Positions 24,781 through 37,391 of a stretch of DNA of 64,000 nt are shown piece by piece. Below the pieces are notes generated by a model. It was given only the letters and a program-made list of their open reading frames with translations, was not told where the DNA came from and did not search any database. Each line of letters opens with the position of its first letter. Position 1 is the stretch's first letter. Made by a program: the position numbers and the translations under genes. Origin of the DNA: Prosopocoilus inquinatus (lineage: Eukaryota; Arthropoda; Insecta; Coleoptera; Lucanidae); assembly GCA_036172665.1 (NCBI GenBank), contig CM069870.1, positions 41,374,001 through 41,438,000 on the forward strand, given 5' to 3'.

Positions 24781-26137
24781 GCCATAATTTTAATTTTTGG
24801 CCTGCATTAGGCTATAATCATAGGCTTTCAGGTCATACCTAATTTTACACAAAATTATTTACGGACTGGTTAAAAAATAACTTTTATTTGAACTAATTTC
24901 ATCTGTCGAAAAGTCATGTTTTTTAAACGGAACACCCAGTATATTTTTATACCATGAGAATAAGACTTAAATGTTCTTTTGAACTGTATTAACATTCCCT
25001 GTACCCATTTCTTGCCTTTCTCTTTCTATTCATAATTTTTTCAATTTTCAGTATTATTCCTGAATAGTGTGCTATGAAAATTTAACAAACTGAGATTTTT
25101 TAAATTAATTTCTGACTGTAATTTCAAATTCAGTTTAAAAACCGAAAAACAATTTTTAAATATATGTCTATCATCTGTATTTTTTATTTGCGTATGCCGT
25201 AACTATTAAAATTCTTTGTATGACTTTTTACACATTTACAAAGAGAAATTCAAACAAAATTTTATAAAAAGTAAAAATAAATTAAAAATACAACTAATAA
25301 ATAAATTAAATACACAATTGTTAGTTATAATATTCGCTCTAAGTTATCCTCCACTATTATTTATTAGCAATAACTAATAACTTTCTGTTGTGTCTAACTA
25401 ATAACATATTTACCTGGAGACAACAACTTCTTTTATTAACTTTTTGAATTTGATTTTTTATCATCAAATAGATTTCATGTCTCTATGTTTGAATATTCGT
25501 TTTTTTGTTCTTCGTAGGGATTAAATTGTTTTTTCTTATTGCTACTAGGCGGATGATTTCAAGAATTACAATTTCTCTAGTTCTCGTAGCTCACTGTTTA
25601 GAAACAATACCGAAAAATAGTGAGAGAGTGAACTATAAGGGACAGGTATAGGCAAAACTTATACATGACGAAAGAACATTTAATCTTGTGTCACATGGTT
25701 TAAAAATATACCAGGCGTTCCATTTAAAAAACTTGACTTTTGGACAATTGAAATTAAGTCGAACAGAAGCTACTTTTTAACCAGCTTGTAAACAATCAAG
25801 TATAAAGCTATAAACAAGGTACTGCAAGTATTAGCTTTTTCATTTAAAAATGGAAATACCTCGTAAACAGTTAATTTTTCTTGTACCACATGTTCCACAA
25901 AATACTTTTAGAATTTCTTGAATATTCCAAAAATGCATTAAAAAATGGGGTATTCTATTTAATATAAGAAAGTTGATAGCAGCAATTCCGGTACAAGAGA
26001 AAGTGCCCGAAAGCTGCAAATATTATATATAAAAAAATCTTTTTCGCTAACTTATAACTGCAAAATATGAAATAGAAATTCAAAGAGGAAGTCCATAAAC
26101 TTTTAATGAATGAGTTGCCTGAATCTCCCTGTATATG
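24781..26137. repeat. Long-TIR element family L1, copy 1
   Basis: Matches 31,163-32,652 over most of its length: GCCATAATTTTAATTTTTGG at the start, a TTTTTAAACGGAACACCCAG block, a TTCCTGAATAGTGTGCTATG block and the end block TGAATCTCCCTGTATAT. The inner inverted arm is partly deleted here (about 25,720-25,800). No coding content. Confidence 0.75.
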
Positions 26138-26198
26138 ATATGATCCAATAAAAAGGGAATAGGTGGAACAACGGGGCAATTAATGGCACACGTTATAA

Positions 26199-26800
26199 TA
26201 TACTGGGTGTCTCACAACGTACGGAGGAGATTGAAAAGGTGTAGGACATCAAAATAGTCTTTTTCTTAATTCGCTTTTGACCAAAATCGAATAATAAGAA
26301 AGTTACAGCAGTTTAACTTTCTTAATTTCTTCTTCAATTTACACCTGTAGCTTCTTAATTAATTAAAATTATTTCACAAAATAGAACTTTATTATTAAAT
26401 AAATTCTAAATTTATCAAAACCACCATTCATAAAATGTCTATGGTAATCTGTTTCCTAATTTTGTTTTTAATTAGTAGGCGGTGCACAACGACAGGCAAA
26501 CCCGTTTTTGGACATTAAAAGAAAAAATTAAATAGCCGTTACTTTAACGAGACTACATTTTTTTTTAAATAGTAGTTTATTGTAAAGCAATGTTCAATTA
26601 TCTCATAAATGCTTCAAATTTGAATCTAAAACCTAAAATATTACTGCAGGGAGTAACTTTTGCTTGTTAAGTAATTTCACTTTAAACTCTTGTAACTTTT
26701 TAGTTGTTGCTTTTTTCCCAAAAAATTATTAAGAAAAAATCTTTAATTTGATCTCCCCTAACTACCCTTTTAATCTCCTCCGTAGGTTATGAGAACCTAG
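26199..26800. repeat. MITE family M1, copy 2
   Basis: The ends are GTGTCTCACAACGTACGGAG and, reverse-complemented, a CTCATAACCTACGGAGGAGA block. Both arms continue with AAAAGG and an AAATTAAAGATTTT-like region. Non-coding. Confidence 0.7.
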
Positions 26801-26946
26801 TTATTATTTATGTTCAAAAAATTTATTAACAGCAGTAACAATCGCTCTTTAATTTTGACTGTTAACCGTCTTTCCCCTCTATCGACAATTTTTATAATGC
26901 TTATTTAAAAAGTGCCTAAATTTTTAAGCTTTTTACATATTAAAAA

Positions 26947-27549
26947 CTATATTTGCAAAATCAAATATATTCTTTTCAAATCAACTAGGAATGCCTTAAA
27001 CATTATGTTGCATTCCTTAAACAAGTTCAGTCGACTTGGTGTCATTTGTAAGCATGGAATTCCCTTTGTTAAACGTAAATTTTGCTTATGTTTCAAAAGC
27101 CAAAAAGGAATTTGAAAAAGTAGGTAAATCATGTTTCCTCTTGGCCACGCTTCCATCTCCTCTTTAAGACTTTCGTCATCCGAAAACAGGCGCCCCCGAA
27201 TATATTTCTTGAGGTATCCGAATAAGTAAAAGTTCCTACGGGCCAGGTCCGGGCTGTAAGGCTGATGGTTAAGTTGTTCGAACACGCAATCTAATACTTT
27301 TATACGCCTATTTACGAGTGTCAGAGATTCAACCTGAGCGACATCTTCATTATCGGTTGTAGTTTTTAGATCTCCGCACTTTGGATCATCTTCAATGCTT
27401 TTACGACCGTGAATGAATTCTTTCGACCACCTACTGATCGTGGCATACGAAGGTGCATCCGATTTGTACACTTTTGATAAGCGATTGAAAATTTTCTTTG
27501 CATATACACTCTCTTTGCACAAAAACTTCTTCAAACTACTTTCAGCCAT
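26947..27549 (-). pseudogene. Internally deleted mariner-like transposase
   Basis: The 200-codon frame keeps the N-terminal helix-turn-helix part (SYATISRWSKEF, then KSIEDDPKCGD, about residues 33-60) and a VNRRIKVLD block, then jumps at about residue 88 to the C-terminal NHQPYSPDLARRNFYLFGYLK block. Mariner transposases are about 345 residues with a D,D(34)D triad. The first two Asp regions are deleted here and the third Asp position (after SPDLA) reads Asn. The last 60 residues are unrelated and probably out of the original frame. A typical deletion derivative. Confidence 0.8.
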
Positions 27550-29092
27550 ATTTCACAACTGACATAAGGAAAACAAAAGCACCTATCAATTTTTGCAATC
27601 AAGGGTAACTAGATCTAATGTCTCAAACATTTGCACGAAAATTTAAGCATTGTTAGATATCGCTCAATTACAACACACTTTGAACGACGCTCGTATGCAT
27701 ATGAAAACTCAATCCACGTATTTAATAACAGTCCAAATGATTTACAGAAAGTAGATTTCCACTACTACTTAACTCTTAAGAAAAACCAAATCAAATTAAA
27801 GATCCCGCGAACTACTCTTTGTGAAAAATCAATTCTCTACAAGTTTCAAAATTTTCAATAAACTGCCTACCTATATCACGGATGCGAATAATGTTAAACT
27901 ATTTGGTATAAAAATAAATGAACATTTACAAAACCAATGTTTTTATTCCCAGAGTGAAGTTTTTAGGTAATAACCTCTAAATGATATCAACGTTTACTTG
28001 AAAATGCTTCACTATTATTAGCTTCTTATGTTTAATTTGTACAACTGTGTGATATGATCTGTGTTCTCCATATTTGTAAATTTTACTTTCCAAATTCTAC
28101 ATCATTGCATCAAGATTATTGGATTGGAATCAAGAGTTATTATTATTATTAATCACTAAATATACATATTTGCACCACCTTCTCTAATCTGATATTCATT
28201 TAGTCACATTATATTTGGTATGCTTGACTTCATCTAGCTGAGATTTGAATAGTATCAATTCGCAGTTTAATTAATTTTGTACATACAAAATGTTAAGAGC
28301 CGCTGAATGCTAAAGAAATCTAAAAAATATTATATTGCTATAGAAATTATCTTTCAAATTGTTCAAACAAAAGTGTTCGTTTTTAGTTACCAATGTCTTT
28401 GCAGAAGGCACTATTCAGTGACATCCAAACATCTTTAGTATAAGTAGTATGCAGTTTTTGTTTTAAACTAACAGTACAAGCATTACCACTAGACTGTTTC
28501 ATTCTTTTACTAAAGTTGAGGTACCAGTCTGGCAAGTTATATCGGGACCACCAGGTGTTTATCGGTAAAAAATTATTTTAAATGCAATTAAAGTGCATTA
28601 TATTGCAATAGCTATACAGACAAATATTAAATAGTTTGTTAAAATGAACAAAAAATTTGAAATTATGTATCAAATAAAATTTTCATTTTTTCAAACCATT
28701 ACAATCAGAAAAAAAAGCTATAGAATAGAATAATAAAAGGATATACGTTGTTATATGTCCAGTTTTTTTTCCCTTAAAATCGTTGAAAATATCCACTTAA
28801 AAAGTACTATATCTAGATACTATAGTATCGTAAACAGCCAAATGTTGTAGGCACTGAAACCACTCCGCGAAAATATGAAATTTCCACAGTAAGCTGCTAA
28901 TGACGTTATTTAAAATTATAAATCCACATTTTCCATAGTTTTTGTTCATAAAATTTTATTGGTCCACGGATATTTTATCTCAATAAGCGGGGTAGTCCAG
29001 TAAAATAAGTAATTTAATAACAATTTTGGTTATTGTAAGAATTCTAGATTAAACAATTTTCCACAAAAAAGTTCTTAGATATAGATTTTTAC
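27550..29092. other. No gene seen
   Basis: About 1.5 kb of AT-rich DNA between the mariner relic and the broken left edge of Polinton copy I. A 76-codon ORF at 27,631-27,861 has no motif I can name. A short (ATT)n run lies near 28,139. Confidence 0.4.
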
Positions 29093-29149
29093 GTCAAAGG
29101 GTGAACACCATCATTACACATAAGGCAATCATCATCTAAACAGAACGAA

Positions 29150-30292
29150 ATGGATATTTTGGGAGTGACTGATAAAATTAAATTGGACACTTCAATAACC
29201 AGTATGGAGTTCCATTCACACTTACCATTCAGTTTATCATTTGGTAATAACGATGAAGTGCGTATAACCGTACCTGAGATCGACAATTACACCCTCCCTT
29301 GCGAAAGTTATTTGTACATAGAGGGAAGACTGCGTTTGGTTAGTGATAATACTAAACACAGTGCGACGCCACAATTGATAAATAATCCGGTAGCTTATAT
29401 GTTTAGCGAAATTAGATATCTTCCGAACAGAGTACAGGTGGATTCGGTAAGAAATGTTGGCATAACATCAACAATGAAAGGGTATTTTTCTTTTACTTGC
29501 AACGATACAGTAAAATTGGAAAATGCAGGATGGATCCAGGAGAATGATAAAATGAGCGATATACTCAATGTTAAGGGAGATTTCTCAGCAAGTGTACCTT
29601 TAAAGACATTATTAGATTTTGGGGAAGATTATAAAAAGATCGTCTTGAATATGAGGCAAGAATTAGTATTGATCAGAGCAAATGATGACGTTGATGCAGT
29701 TGTGGAAACAAACAAGTCGGAAAAGATTAAATTAATAATTGACAGAATTTGACAAAAAAAGATGTTGAAATACAAATTCCTTTCAGAAGCTGGGAGTTGC
29801 ACGAGTATCCGTCGCTCCCAAATACGACAAGTCATTCTTGGACAGTAAAAACGGCTCCGCATAATCATCGGTTTTCAAACTAAGCGAAAGGGTGTCGTCG
29901 ATGCAAACATGAGTCTGTTTGATGACGTTAAGTTAAAATCATTAACAGTACTTCTAAATGGCGAACGCTATCCGTACGACAACATAGAAATTGATATTGA
30001 AAATAACAAATACGCCGTTATATACGACATGTATTCTAGATTTTAGGAAAATTATTATCATCGTGAAAGCAGTCAACCCTGGTTCAATCCAAAAGGATTA
30101 ACTAGTTGCCCATTAATAGGAATCGACTGCACTTTTCAGAGAGATGTAATGCATAAAAGTGCAGTAGAAATAAGAATTGAGTTTACAACTAAAGAAAATA
30201 TTAAAGCTGATACTATTGCTTACTGTTTAATTCTGCATGACAAAGCGTTCTCTTACTCACCTCTCACCAAAATTGTCCGTCAGTTGATGTAA
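29150..30292 (+). pseudogene. Major capsid protein (double jelly-roll), broken copy
   Basis: This is the second copy of the capsid gene that is intact at 58,223-59,443. The first 200 codons are open and nearly identical. Breaks relative to the intact copy: a deletion of about 65 bp at 29,750 that brings in a stop, a deletion of about 20 bp near 29,862, and a CAG to TAG change near 30,045. The end, including the final VRQLM region and stop, is conserved. The product would be a truncated N-terminal jelly roll that should not form capsomers. Confidence 0.85.
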
Positions 30293-30372
30293 ATCGTGAA
30301 TGGCAGTGTTAACAGAGAAGGTAAAACTATTTGATTTCATTTGATTTTATAAGAAGCAACATCAACCGAACC

Positions 30373-30665
30373 ATGAAAAAAACGATTTACTGTCATTGAC
30401 ATTCAAGGATTTCAAGTGGAAAATAATCAATTTATACCAAAAGAGTTGGCTTCTTACGATAGTGAAAGAAAAGTGAGTCATTTTTTGTTTCAACCACCCA
30501 CAAGTTTGTCAATGGTCCCCAGAAAATTTCAAAATATTGCAAACTGGTTAATGACCAATCACCATAGCATTGATTGGAATAGAGGATTCGTTTGATTTAC
30601 ATAAATTTATTCAAACAAAGTTATATGAAGGATTTTTTACACTAAACATTTGTGATATATTATGA
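30373..30665 (+). pseudogene. Conserved 176-residue accessory gene, broken copy
   Basis: This matches the intact gene at 59,524-60,054. One extra A in the A-run right after the start codon shifts the frame at codon 4. A deletion of about 240 bp removes the central and cysteine/histidine-containing part (the junction is near 30,590, in a short TTCGT/GTTTG overlap). The last 20 codons are retained. Confidence 0.85.
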
Positions 30666-30710
30666 GGAAACTTTGGTTCTTAGTTAGTATAAGAAAAGTT
30701 CAGCTTCGCA

Positions 30711-31046
30711 ATGGATTTCTTCTCCCGTCTATTTTGCAAGAACATTATAAAGCATGTTGTAGAGAAGGTTGGCGAAGTTATTGACCAGTACGAAAAAGAT
30801 TGTTCGTTCAGTAGTATACCAGACAAGGATTTGAAGTACTTTCCAAAATCGTATCAATGTACCAGAGTCACAGCCGTAGATCTAGAATATATCTGGCCTA
30901 AATTGCCTATCCATTATCAACGTGATAAATATCTACAAAGCCAGAGACTCTGTCACCAACATTGGAATCAAACAGAATTTTCTTTGGATGAAATAGATGG
31001 TCCACCTCCACGGAAGAAGAACTGTTATTTGTGTACTTATTCTTAA
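30711..31046 (+). CDS. Conserved 111-residue protein, copy I
   Basis: An uninterrupted 111-codon frame nearly identical to 60,100-60,435. I do not recognise the family. The N-terminus (MDFFSRLFCKNIIKHVVEKV) is amphipathic. The C-terminal part has CHQHW and CYLC, which could bind a metal. It is the only late gene of copy I still open from start to stop, so it may still be translatable if transcribed. Only a few residues differ between copies. Confidence 0.7.
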   Translation: MDFFSRLFCKNIIKHVVEKVGEVIDQYEKDCSFSSIPDKDLKYFPKSYQCTRVTAVDLEYIWPKLPIHYQRDKYLQSQRLCHQHWNQTEFSLDEIDGPPPRKKNCYLCTYS

Positions 31047-31162
31047 ATATTATTATGAAAATATTAATTATTGAATATTGTTATTAATAATATATTATTA
31101 TACAGTAAACTATAATCAGAGAGGAGTCGTTATTTTATTCGTTATTAATTTTAATAAATCAC

Positions 31163-33378
31163 AAACAAAAGCCATAATTTCAATTTTTGGCCTGTAGTAG
31201 GCTATGCTCATAAGCTTTTATGTCATACCTAATTTTACACAAAATCGTTTACGGGCTGGTTGAAAAGTAACTTCAATTCTAACTAATTTCAACTGTCGAA
31301 AAGTCATATTTTTTAAATGGAACACCTAGTATATTTTTATACCATAAGGATCAGAATTAAATGTTCTTTCGAACTGTATTAGCACTCCCTATACCCATCT
31401 CTTACCTTTCTCTTTCTATTCATGATTTTCTCTTTGACACATCAATTTTTCAATTTTCAGTATTATTCCTGAATAGTGTGCTATGAAAATTTAACAAACT
31501 GAGGTTCTTTAAATTAATTTTTAACTGTAATTTTAATTTCATTTTAAAAACCGACAAATAATATTTAAATACACATCTATCATCTGAACTTTTTGTTTAC
31601 ATATGCCGCATGTATTAGAATTCTTGGTATGACTTTACACATTTACAAGGAGAAATTTACACTTAGAAGACAAAATTTTATGAAAACTAATAAATAAATC
31701 AGAAATATTAAAAATAATACACAAATTGTTGGTTATAATATTGATTTTAAGTTGTCCTCGGCTATTATTTATTAGTAATAACTATCTACTGTAACTAAGT
31801 AATAACGCATTTTCCTCGATATAACAACTTTCTTTATTAACTTCTTGAATTGTCGATTTTTTTATCATCAAATACATTTAATATGTCTGTGTTTGATTAT
31901 TCATTTTTTTGGTTCTTCGTGGAGAATAAATTGTTTTTTTTTAATTCTTACTAGACAGATGTCTTACTAGACAGATGAATTTCAAAAATTATAATTTTTC
32001 TAGTTTTCATAGCCCATTATTTAAAAATAATACCGAAAAATGAAAACAAATTACGTGTTAAAAAGAAATCATCAATAACGAGTGAACTATAAGAGATAGG
32101 TATAGGGAATGCTAATACAGGACGAAAGAATATTTAATCCTGAGTCACATGGTATAAAACATACTAGGTGTTCCATTTAAAAAACATGACTTTTCGACAG
32201 TTGAAATTAGTTCGAATAGAAGTTATTTGTTAACCAGCCTGTAAACGATTTTGTGTAAAATTAGGTATGACATAACATCTTACGACTATAGCCTACTACA
32301 GGCCAATAATTGAAATTAAGGCTTTTGTTACACAAAGATGGCAGCATCATAAACAAGGTACTGCAACTTTGAACTTTTTTTATAAAATGGAAATATCTCT
32401 AAAACGGCTAATTTTTCTTGTATCACATTTTTAGAATTTCACGAAGATTTCAAAAATGCAAATAAAAGTATTCCATTTAAAATAAGAAAATTGACAGCAA
32501 CTTCCGGTATAAGTAGAAGTGCCCGAAAGTTGGAAATATTATATTTTAATAAATCCTTATCGCTTACTTACAAGTGCAAAATATGAAATAGAAATTCGAA
32601 GAGGAAGTCTGTAAACTTTTAATGAATATGTTGCCTGAATCTCCCTGTATATTTCAACGTCAAAACTCCAACAATATGGAATCACTTATGAACAATGGTG
32701 GGAATTCTATTTATAACTCAATATCGATAAATTTGAAACTAACCAGCTAACTCCCTTCAAATTATACTTCTCCTGAAGTTATACTTCAAGTTATAATTTT
32801 CCAAGAAGTAAAACTATGGTTTAGCTAACTTTTATAGGTCAGCTTTATCATTAATCCTTTCCGGAAGTCTGGGAGACAAGTTAATCTTTAAAAAAAATTA
32901 AGAGGAATTTTTCTGCTTAAGTCGTCCAAGCTTAGGTATGATTCAACCTTAACCCCAAATTGTGTTGGAATACATTAATAATTTGCCGTAACATTTAAAT
33001 TTAAAAATCTTGTCACAGAAGTTAATAATTTTGTTAGTTTCAGTCACTGGAGGAAAATTCAGAAAATCTCCTAAGACTATCTGGTATCACAGAGAATGAA
33101 GAAAAACTCCAAATATTCATTTCAGATCCAATTAAAGCAACTACAACTATATCTTAAACGGCTAATTTTTCTTGTACCATATGTTGCATAAAATATTTTT
33201 AGAATCTTATGAAGATTTCAAAGATGCATTCAAAATTGGGGTATTCAATTTAAAATAAGAAAGTTGACAGCAACTTCCGGTATAAGCGAAAGTGTCCGAA
33301 ATTTGAAAATATTATATTTTGATAGATCCATATCGTTAACTTATAACTGCAAAATAGGGTTTCCTGAATCTCCCTGTA
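31163..33378. repeat. Insertion of long-TIR family L1 (copy 2 plus a 3' fragment) in Polinton copy I
   Basis: Copy II has about 250 bp here (60,535-60,785), so this block is foreign. It starts with the family L1 arm (about 31,163-31,430), whose reverse complement lies at about 32,075-32,335. The arms share ACAAAAGCC, GGCCTGTAGTAGGC, TTTTACACAAAATCGTTTAC and ACTGTCGAAAAGTCAT blocks. The outer 3' block ends at 32,652 with CTCCCTGTATAT, and a second copy of only that 3' block lies at about 33,140-33,378. Non-coding. Confidence 0.75.
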
Positions 33379-34464
33379 TACAATAAACTAAATCAGAAAG
33401 GAGACGTTATTAATTTTAATCGATCAATTTAAAATTTAAGGATTTAAATTCACACACCGTCGTATAATTAATTAAGTGGCGTAGAAAAAATAAACATGTT
33501 TGAAGGCGAACGTCGATTAAATATACAAACACTATAAAATTTACATATGTATTCCGAGTTGTGAATGAATATAAATACCGCTTTAAATAAATAATAACAA
33601 GCACGTTTTAAAGCGAGCCATACTAGCAAAAATTGCATAGTAGTAAATTAACATATTTAAGAGCATTCACCGTCGATTTAAAATTCAAATTCAGTTTGCA
33701 TAGAAATCGTTTAACTAATATATTATTATTACACATCAGTTTCAATCGGGCTCTCACAGAGCTTAGTGCGTGTTTACCAAAGGGGTAAGATAATTTTTTT
33801 AAGAATGTAATTTAAATTTACACGATTTTTAAAATAAAGATTAGGGGCTGACTGTTCGATGAAATCATGGTTTCTAGGAGATGAGTGCTCGTAAAATATG
33901 TATCGTTAAACTGTGTGACACTTACAAGTTTGATTTAGGAATAATTTTGCAAATAAAGATTATTATTCGACAGATACACTTTTTCCTTACATTCCTTACA
34001 TTTATTTGAGTAAAGATTATTATAAATTTGGTAATAATAAGATTACTATTGAACTTGGTAATACTAAGATTATTATTAAACTTCGTAAATGTTATTCAAA
34101 TTCTAAAGTCGTTAGAGTAATTAGTTTTTGAAATTCTTTCAAAATAACTGCAAGTAAGAATGAAAAAAGAGAAGGAAAGAAAAAAGGAGAGAAAGGAAAG
34201 AAAAAAAGGAGAGAAAGGAAGGAAAAAAGGAGGAAAGAAAGGAAAGAAGAAAAGAGGAAAGGATAAACTCACAAGTTACTTGTACAGTTAATCTACTGGT
34301 AAGTGCTCTTACTTCTTTATTCTTTAATAGATCTATAGTATGATACTCTATTTTTTCCAGATATATCTGTTCTATATCTGTTCTTGTTTGTTTAGCAATT
34401 TAACTGTAAGTATTATTAAGTAAGATTTACGTTTTAATGTTTTAATATACTCCGTATTATTTGC
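33379..34464. promoter_or_regulatory. Non-coding leader region of the S/T/P-rich gene, copy I, promoter deleted
   Basis: Matches 60,788-61,654 and then 62,171-62,372 of copy II. It keeps the polypurine tract (34,162-34,264), the splice donor GTAAGT (34,299) and the TAG acceptor (34,470-34,471) just before the gene. The roughly 515 bp of copy II that hold the poly-C run, GC boxes and the TATA box are absent, so this copy has probably lost its promoter. Confidence 0.7.
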
Positions 34465-34473
34465 ATGCTAGTA

Positions 34474-36219
34474 ATGTCGTTTGGAAATGAACGCCCAATT
34501 TTACAGCAATATTTACAAGGAAATCCTTCTTCAACAGTAATTACTAGCGTAGAATCTGCATTTAGAGAAACACAGACAGGAGTGGCAAGTACTGCTCAAG
34601 TAAATGTTTCTCAGAGTGCATTTACCACTCAAGCAAATGTGCCTCCTTCATGGTGGAATGAAATTGATAATTCCTCTTTTCTGTTGCAAGAAGGAATTAT
34701 CAATGATTCTGCACTGAACGCAGTTGGTGACGTAATAGAGCGTGTGGATTCTCGAGACATTCATTCCAGTCAACCAATTGTTAGCCAATTGCTGGTTCCT
34801 AGCCCTTTTATTCTTAATCAGCAATCTACCCAACCTCCTTTTATTATTCCACAACAATTAACCGTTACTTCTTCTTTAATGAAACCACCAAATGAAACTT
34901 CGAAACTACCAAATAAACCAGTGTCCCCATCAAATAAATTAGTTCCCATTCTTAAACAACCCACTCAACCCCTTATTTCTTCTTTCCTTACGCAAACCAA
35001 ACCTATTCAACCCCTCATTTATGAACAGTCAATAGTTACTCCTATTGTTACATCCACATCAGCCTCTACTACTCTGGTTGTTGTTACATTCATTCCTAAG
35101 GTTGCTGTTACATCCGTTCCTATTGCTACATCGGAAACTGTTCCTATTGTTACATCCGTCTTTACAACTCCGAGTGTCATTTCTAGATCTGTTATTTCTA
35201 AATCAAAAACTCCGAGTTCCATTTCTAAATCTGTTGTTTCTAAATCCGTTTCTAATACTCGTGAACCACACGATATTTACGCATCCTACGTGGTAACCAA
35301 TATTCTCGTCTAAGGACCGTTAGCGACAAGTATGAAAGAGTGTGGTTGCCTAAAGCAGAGTATTTGCAACGCAGAAGGGAACGAACGTAGAATGGAAAGA
35401 ATTGCTAATGAAAGAGTTTTTCTTTCTTCTTTGCGTTCAAATGATGACTTGATGCATAGTGCGGAGTTGCAAGGTCAACTGAGTCAGTCGCAACCCCGTA
35501 TTGTTGCAGATAATATCCCGCTAAATCCTAATGATAATGACTCAGTTTCTGAGATAATTGATATATGAGACCGTTCAATGGAGATATCTCAATTATCACC
35601 AATTGGGAATAATAATAACACGAACTCATCAATTAATATTAATCCAGTAATGATTAATAATTCTCCTTCTGTTCGTCGACCGAGGACTATTAATCTACCG
35701 AGGACTAATGTTAGTGAATCTGCTAATATTATATCCAATATTCAGAATTTGTCACCTTCAAAATCACAACCGGAACTACATATCCCACCCTCTCAAATTC
35801 CACCTTCTCGACAGATTTCACCTTCTCGGCTTGAAATTTCCTCTCCTAGTGTCTGAACCTCTACACCTATTCGATCCCTTTCCTCAGGAACAAATTTAAT
35901 AGGAATTTCATCACAACATGTTATACCCCTTCCTTCACCCTCTCCCAATTTAGTAGGAGTTATCTCAACAGCAGTCCAAAATTATTATGAAGGAATTATG
36001 CCTGAAGTCAGGAACTGTTGTTTAGAGGGTGAGAAAAATCTGAGAAAAAAAGTCACGGATGAGTTGCAATCTGGTCGTGAAATTTTACGTACAGTTCGCT
36101 TAAGGTCTCCGACTGACCAGGCTTTAAACGAAAAATATGACAAAATTTCCCTCATTCACAACCGTCTGAGCCTGATCCAAGATTTGTTTCATAATCTTGA
36201 CGCAGACATATCCATTTAA
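34474..36219 (+). pseudogene. Long S/T/P-rich protein of unknown role, broken copy
   Basis: Matches the open frame starting at 62,382. The start region is intact (MSFGNERPILQQYLQGN). Breaks relative to copy II: a one-base loss near 35,268 that shifts frame and ends the first segment at 35,313, a TCA to TGA change at about 35,566, and a CGA to TGA change at about 35,854. The last segment (35,998-36,219) gives the C-terminus missing from copy II: a likely helical region ending HNLDADISI. The middle is rich in Ser, Thr, Pro and Val repeats (VTS, SKS, TPSS). I do not recognise the family; a virion surface or scaffold role is only a guess. Confidence 0.75.
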
Positions 36220-36414
36220 AAGATTAAGATTGATTTAGTGTCTTAAGATTTAACTTCTTCTCTTAAGTAGATATGTCTGTGAATTATATTGTTGTTCAAT
36301 GGTTTGTTCCTCAAATGAAGTTGGAAATGTTGTCGAGGTATTAGGTATGTTTTCGAGGATGTACAAAATTATTTTTCTTTGTACAATTTTTGATAATTGT
36401 TATTCGTTTTACAG

Positions 36415-36948
36415 ATGAGTTCCTCACCAAACATGCCTTTTGTGAAATCAATTTTTATGAGGCAAGTGGAAATGAAAGTGAGTAATCTAATTTGTATTTT
36501 ACGGTTTAATTATTATTTACTTTTTCAGTTAATGGACGGAACTCTGATTAATGCGGAAACGGCGATACTTAATTATTGAGTGGTTCATCCACCACTCGAA
36601 CGGTCACCTTCACCCAGCTACACTCCAACGCCGTTAGCGGCGGCCACACCTGAACGACGGCCGCCGGGGCAGCAAGTGGCGGCGCCTCAACGCATCCTCC
36701 TAAAAAGGAGGGTGTTTGCACCGCCAGTTTTGGAGCCTCCTCTACCAAGACCTTTACCACCAAAGGTGGAGGTGGAGGAGGAAACGGCAGAGGTGGAAGC
36801 GGAATCCACGACGGATAAATCTTGGGTTCGTTCTCGTTCATTACAACATTTCAACACCTTATTTTTTACAGTGAGGAGCATTAATCAGAGTGGCTGGAGA
36901 AATATTAATTTAGTTAGGAATATTAATTTATTATATTTATTTCAATAA
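36415..36948 (+). pseudogene. Small proline-rich ORF, possibly spliced and interrupted
   Basis: The ATG at 36,415 directly follows a TTTTACAG acceptor. A 51-bp in-frame segment (36,479-36,529) has GTGAGT and TTTTTCAG ends and could be an optional intron. A TGA at 36,577-36,579 stops the frame, but the same frame continues open to 36,948 with Pro/Arg/Ala-rich sequence (RSPSPSYTPTP) and an acidic run. That part is strikingly GC-rich (36,600-36,820) against the AT-rich element. I read it as one ORF broken by a nonsense change, unless an unseen splice bridges it. A polyadenylation signal lies at 36,944. Function unknown. Confidence 0.45.
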
Positions 36949-37103
36949 ATAATTTTTAAGTTTTAGTAACAGTGTTTGTATAGCAGCTGATGTTGATAAC
37001 TACAACACAGTAATAGAGTATCGCGTTTGGTAAAGAGGAAATTAATAACGTGTTGTAAGGAGCAAAAATATTTTGAATATTTTTGAAAAATATTATTTTA
37101 AAT

Positions 37104-37391
37104 ATGAAGTTTCAACAACAGTCTTTAAAGTTATCCGTACAAAATTTCGACGATGCAATCGTAAAAGTAATTCCTTAGTGACTTTATTAACCCATCCGAA
37201 CGGATTACGTTTCAAAAATTTATACATCTGCTGTAAGACCTTATCTCAAGGGAAGTATAAATTTCTCCGACATTTGCTGTCAACAGTGCCCGAAATAGGT
37301 TACTTTGAAATTTCCGATATTGAAAAAATGGTATCACCTGCAAATGTAAAAGAATATTCAGTCGTTGTTTTTGATGACGTTCAGTGTACTA
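37104..37391 (+). pseudogene. Packaging ATPase, first part (P-loop lost, split by retroelement)
   Basis: This belongs to the FtsK/HerA-type (A32-like) genome-packaging ATPase family of Polintons and adintoviruses. The likely start is ATG at 37,104; after FDDAIV the frame is lost and only the end of the P-loop (KSNSL) survives, so a small deletion has removed the glycine-rich Walker A. The downstream frame then has NGLRFKNLYICCKTL and GKYKFLRHLL, and Walker B as VVVFDDV (about 37,365). At 37,391 the gene is cut by the Penelope-like composite. Three lesions therefore hit one gene. Confidence 0.8.
37380..37391. repeat. Left 12-bp target site duplication of the Penelope-like composite
   Basis: TTCAGTGTACTA here is repeated exactly at 44,526-44,537. 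The duplicated bases are ATPase coding sequence, which shows that the whole 37,392-44,525 block entered as one insertion. Confidence 0.85.

Noticed and set aside
27631..27861. Possible retrotransposon RT tail
   Set aside because: A vague resemblance in VFNNSPNDLQ only; no RT motif nearby and no second copy.
35045..35296. Leu-rich ORF LLLHPFLLL-type (and 35,708-35,899, 63,586-63,810)
   Set aside because: Alternative frame of the Ser/Thr/Pro-rich gene, whose codons read as Leu/His/Phe when shifted.
36569..36881. Pro- and Val-rich minus-strand ORFs
   Set aside because: They are opposite-strand readings of the GC-rich ORF. The plus frame continues the upstream ORF and is preferred.
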